Shown here: positions 61,424 through 64,000 of the stretch, in pieces
How positions within the stretch are numbered: position 1 is the first letter of the stretch
Layout: every line of letters begins with the position of its first letter
Origin: Mobilibacterium timonense
GTDB taxonomy: Bacteria; Bacillota; Clostridia; Peptostreptococcales; Anaerovoracaceae
Direction: 5' to 3'
DNA length: 64,000 nucleotides
Assembly (NCBI RefSeq): GCF_900155555.1
Contig: NZ_FUHN01000008.1
Location: 504,117 to 568,116 of the forward strand
The notes under the pieces: model-generated
Database searches by the model: none
Told to the model about the DNA's origin: nothing
What the model saw: the letters and a program-made list of their open reading frames with translations, nothing else
Made by a program: the position numbers and the translations under genes

Positions 61424-61466
61424 GTGAATTCCTCCTTTGATTACCAACTTGTTCGTGGTTATTTAT

Positions 61467-61496
61467 ATCGTACTGCAATCTTGACATATTGTCAAG
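61467..61496 (-). promoter_or_regulatory. Autoregulated promoter of the ImmR-like gene
   Basis: Minus strand TTGACA (61495-61490), 17 bases, TACGAT (61472-61467). The perfect inverted repeat CTTGACA-TAT-TGTCAAG at 61480-61496 overlaps the -35 and is the likely operator. Confidence 0.65.
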
Positions 61497-61543
61497 TGAT
61501 ATTGCCCGAGATAAAATTAGAATTCGTGTGATAGTGGCACCCA

Positions 61544-61765
61544 ATGGTTCCAATGGTTATCTGCCATATCATGTGCGAATTCTGTATTGTTGATGAAAAG
61601 CTGATTGTCTTTGTCTCGGACGAATCCCCAGTGGAGGGAATGCTCCGCACTCCCATCGACGGATATAATTTGATCGAAAAAGTTTCTAATAATGACGAAT
61701 TTTTACAGGAATGGAGTGAGGAGTATTTACCGGAGTATGAAAGAGAGATTATTATAATCAAGTAG
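61544..61765 (+). CDS. Hypothetical short protein
   Basis: Up to 73 residues, acidic C terminus (EEYLPEYEREIIIIK). No clear ribosome site and an uncertain start; might be the tail of a larger decayed gene at the island edge. Confidence 0.3.
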   Translation: MVPMVICHIMCEFCIVDEKLIVFVSDESPVEGMLRTPIDGYNLIEKVSNNDEFLQEWSEEYLPEYEREIIIIK

Positions 61766-61794
61766 TATCAATTGGAGAGTGTTAAGGGGGGTAA

Positions 61795-62820
61795 ATGATA
61801 AAAATACTTTTCGTCTGCCACGGAAACATCTGCCGGTCGCCCATGGCGGAGTTTTTCATGAAGGATCTTGCGGAAAAAAGAGGCCTTTCAGGCCGCTTCC
61901 ACGTGGAGTCTGCGGCGGTGTCCACCGAGGAGATCCCCGGTGGCGTGGGGAATCCGGTGTACCTTCCTGCCCGCCGGGAGCTGCAGAAGCACGGCATTTC
62001 CTGTGATGGCAAGCGCGCCAGGCTCATGACCCGGGAGGACTATCAGAAATTCGACATCCTCGTGGGAATGGATCGCAGCAATATTTCAAGAATGGAGTCC
62101 ATAGCCGGGGGCGACCCGGAAAACAAGATCCACCGACTTCTCGACATATCCGGTGAGTGCCGCGACGTGGCCGACCCGTGGTACACCGAGGACTTTTCAA
62201 AGACCTGGGATGACATATCCGCGGGCTGCACGGCGCTGGCGGACCTTCTGACTTTCGAGGGTGAGCTGGTGCTGGCCTCTGCTTCGCCGCGGCGCCGGGA
62301 GCTCCTGCACCAGGTCGGGATCAGGACTGTGGTGGATCCCTCGGACGGAGAGGAGTGGTCACAGGAGAGTGATCCGGGCCGATACGTGGAGGAGCTGGCC
62401 AGGTGCAAGGTCTTTGACGTGGCGGACAGGCACGGGGATCAGTGGGTCCTGGGTTCGGACACGGTGGTCACCCTGGATGGGAAAATACTGGGAAAACCAG
62501 CAGACGAAGAAGATGCGATAAAAATGCTCCGGGAGCTTTCCGGCAGGACCCACAGGGTATTCACGGGAGTCTCCATCCTGCGCATGGACCGGGGACGTGT
62601 GTTGTACGAAAAGACTTTTTCCCGAAGCACAGACGTCACGTTCTATGAGCTCTCAGACGAGCTGATAGACAGGTACGTGAGCAGCGGTGAGCCCTTCGAC
62701 AAGGCTGGGGCTTACGGGATCCAGGGCCGGGGCGCCGTGCTGGTAAAAGAGATATGTGGCGATTACAACACCGTGGTCGGCCTGCCTGTGGCCGAGGTGT
62801 ACCGCGCATTGGAATACTGA
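61795..62820 (+). CDS. Fusion of low-molecular-weight tyrosine phosphatase and Maf nucleotide pyrophosphatase
   Basis: 341 residues. Residues 1 to about 155 are a LMW protein-tyrosine phosphatase: P-loop CHGNICRSPM (CX5R) and the acid loop DPWYTEDF. Residues about 158-341 are a complete Maf domain: LASASPRRRELL, LGSDTVV, GRTHRVFTGVS and FDKAGAYGIQG, an enzyme that hydrolyses non-canonical nucleoside triphosphates. Both are usually separate proteins. The start ATG 61795 has AAGGGGGG upstream; its first codons lie in the direct repeat at the island boundary. Confidence 0.9.
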   Translation: MIKILFVCHGNICRSPMAEFFMKDLAEKRGLSGRFHVESAAVSTEEIPGGVGNPVYLPARRELQKHGISCDGKRARLMTREDYQKFDILVGMDRSNISRMESIAGGDPENKIHRLLDISGECRDVADPWYTEDFSKTWDDISAGCTALADLLTFEGELVLASASPRRRELLHQVGIRTVVDPSDGEEWSQESDPGRYVEELARCKVFDVADRHGDQWVLGSDTVVTLDGKILGKPADEEDAIKMLRELSGRTHRVFTGVSILRMDRGRVLYEKTFSRSTDVTFYELSDELIDRYVSSGEPFDKAGAYGIQGRGAVLVKEICGDYNTVVGLPVAEVYRALEY

Positions 62821-62840
62821 TGGGGGAAACATCACTTTAT

Positions 62841-62884
62841 CAAATCGTAATTTGACAAATTATAATTTGTCAAATTACGATTTG
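62841..62884. repeat. Perfect 44-bp palindrome
   Basis: 22 bases (62841-62862) are exactly complementary to the next 22 (62863-62884) without a spacer; the arms also contain AATTTGACAAATT. A T6 run follows, so it can end the phosphatase-Maf transcript. A TATAAT (62903-62908) lies behind it, a probable -10 for the ATPase gene. Confidence 0.85.
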
Positions 62885-62942
62885 CTTTTTTGCCATTTCG
62901 AATATAATATTGACATGACGCTTGAAAGGGAGGTGAAACGGA

Positions 62943-64000
62943 ATGTTGTATTTTCGGGAAAAGGAGCTGGGGATCCTGGACAGGTTCAGCAGTACTGACG
63001 GCCACAGGGCCTGTGCTGTTTATGGCCGAAGGAGAACGGGCAAGACAGAGCTGCTGCTGACATATATTAGGGAACACTATTCCGGCCACAGTGTATATTA
63101 CCAGTGTACAGGTTACGATTATTCAACCTGTCTCGGGGACTTCAAATCAGCACTTCATACTGAATTCCCGGACGACTCGATTCTCGACTCACTGAACACC
63201 TTTAAAGATGTTTTCACGTATATAGATAAAATATCCGATGACAGTTTGCTTGTCGTTATAGATGAGTTTCCTTTCCTTTGTAAAAGGAATGATGACGTAG
63301 CTGTCGAGTTTCAGTGGATCATCGACCATGCTCTGGGTTCATCGAAGCTGGTACTCCTGGGATCGAATCTTTCATTTATGAAAAGGCAGATCAACGACCA
63401 GAAATCACCGCTTTATGGACGGTTTTCCGAGATAATCGAGGTTCGCCCGTTTACATTTGATGAAGTTCACCAACTCTTTAAGAACTTTGAAGATGCGGTG
63501 GATGTCTATGCACAAACTGGAGGCGTGGCGCAGTATGTCATGATGTTTTCAGAATTCGGGTCTGTGCGGGAGGCGACAGATGCACTTTTTATGGACAGGG
63601 ATGGGCGCCTCTTCCAGGAAGCTCATAACCTGCTCATGCAGGAGCTGCGGGATATCACTACATACGTATCCATACTGAGGGTGCTGGCGCTTGGCGAAAA
63701 GGACTCTGGTCAGATTGCGTCAAAGGCAGGGATCGACCCCAGAGGTATCTTTTCATATATGGCTAAGCTAATGGACCTTGAGATCGTGACAACTGTGGAG
63801 AATGCTTTTTCAAGAAAAAAGCATGACAGGCGATACAGGATCAAAGATAATATGTTTCGGTTCAGCTATGCGTTCATTGAGCCGAATATTTCCATGATCA
63901 ACTCTATCGGTCCAAAGGCAGGCCCGTACATATTGAATGACGCTTACAAGGAATACCTGGGTTTCGTTTATGAAGACATTATCCGCGACGCTTGCTTCGA
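62943..64000 (+). CDS. AAA-type ATPase of the archaeal-ATPase/DUF234 class, 3' end missing
   Basis: At least 352 residues, open to the window end. Walker A VYGRRRTGKTELL, Walker B LLVVIDEFPFL, sensor LLGSN, PLYGRFSEIIEVRPFTFDEV, then a winged helix (SGQIASKAGIDPRGIFSYMAKL) and the start of a C-terminal nuclease-like DUF234 region (FRFSYAFIEPN). These STAND-like ATPases are common in anaerobes; their function is poorly known. AAGGGAGGTGAAACGGA precedes ATG 62943. Confidence 0.88.
   Translation, partial: MLYFREKELGILDRFSSTDGHRACAVYGRRRTGKTELLLTYIREHYSGHSVYYQCTGYDYSTCLGDFKSALHTEFPDDSILDSLNTFKDVFTYIDKISDDSLLVVIDEFPFLCKRNDDVAVEFQWIIDHALGSSKLVLLGSNLSFMKRQINDQKSPLYGRFSEIIEVRPFTFDEVHQLFKNFEDAVDVYAQTGGVAQYVMMFSEFGSVREATDALFMDRDGRLFQEAHNLLMQELRDITTYVSILRVLALGEKDSGQIASKAGIDPRGIFSYMAKLMDLEIVTTVENAFSRKKHDRRYRIKDNMFRFSYAFIEPNISMINSIGPKAGPYILNDAYKEYLGFVYEDIIRDACF

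Larger units (their letters stand above)
58935..61791. mobile_element. Small genomic island between repeated gene starts
   Basis: About 2.86 kb bounded by the 24-base imperfect direct repeat described at 58914. Content is foreign in style: ImmR/ImmA-like pair, DUF4417 gene, His-rich toxin-like protein and partner, lower GC than either flank. No integrase is inside, so it is either a remnant or moved by an enzyme in trans. Confidence 0.5.

Overview
This looks like a chromosomal segment of an anaerobic, moderately GC-rich Bacillota, most likely a member of class Clostridia. The evidence is the strong AGGAGG-type ribosome sites, SpoU/CoA-transferase/old-yellow-enzyme anaerobe metabolism, salvage-only thiamine genes under a TPP riboswitch, and a SPP1-like siphophage typical of Clostridia. 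I cannot name a genus from sequence alone.

Layout. 1-4.5 kb: high-affinity phosphate uptake operon (pstS 3' part, pstC, pstA, pstB, phoU). 4.5-5.5 kb: small membrane-protein/HTH pair behind a promoter with two matching operators. 5.8-6.5 kb: tRNA-Arg(CCT), its terminator, then an array of eight 39-bp palindrome-ended repeats. 6.8-9.2 kb: a frameshifted gene, trmL and a CPBP protease homologue. 9.3-16.5 kb: a catabolic block with a short-chain dehydrogenase, a large flavoenzyme fused to an acetoacetate-decarboxylase-like domain, a divergent PucR regulator and a CoA-transferase. 16.7-23.7 kb: housekeeping genes (purA, alr, Na+-dependent transporter, PAP2 phosphatase, ung, a membrane protein).

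24.0-54.1 kb: an apparently complete siphophage prophage of about 30 kb. It is integrated in the 3' end of tRNA-Ala(GGC) and bounded by 73-bp direct repeats (one mismatch) that also duplicate the tRNA terminator. Order: integrase; a DUF4041/GIY-YIG gene split by an IS30-type element with a 15-bp target duplication; CI-like and Cro-like regulators with clear operators; early small genes; PC4/YdbC ssDNA-binding protein, RusA, and a HUH-type Rep protein with a hairpin upstream; late regulator; HigB/HigA toxin-antitoxin pair; HNH, terminase, portal; a MuF head protein with a C-terminal JAB/MPN-like domain and a likely immunity gene; scaffold, capsid, connectors, tail tube; tail chaperone with an A7 -1 frameshift site; tape measure, Dit, Tal-like, baseplate; a tail-tip gene broken at a G7 tract; holin, endolysin and two hydrophobic microproteins.

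54.1-58.9 kb: a chromosomal toxin-antitoxin-like pair with a perfect operator palindrome, then a TPP-riboswitch-controlled salvage operon (thiM, thiE, thiD, cytX). 58.9-61.8 kb: a small island (ImmR/ImmA-like pair, DUF4417 gene, His-rich toxin-like protein and partner, candidate small RNA). It is flanked by an imperfect 24-bp direct repeat of the 5' end of the next gene, so it appears to have inserted at the start of that gene and replaced its beginning. That gene encodes a tyrosine phosphatase-Maf fusion; after it come a perfect 44-bp palindrome and an AAA-type ATPase running off the window.
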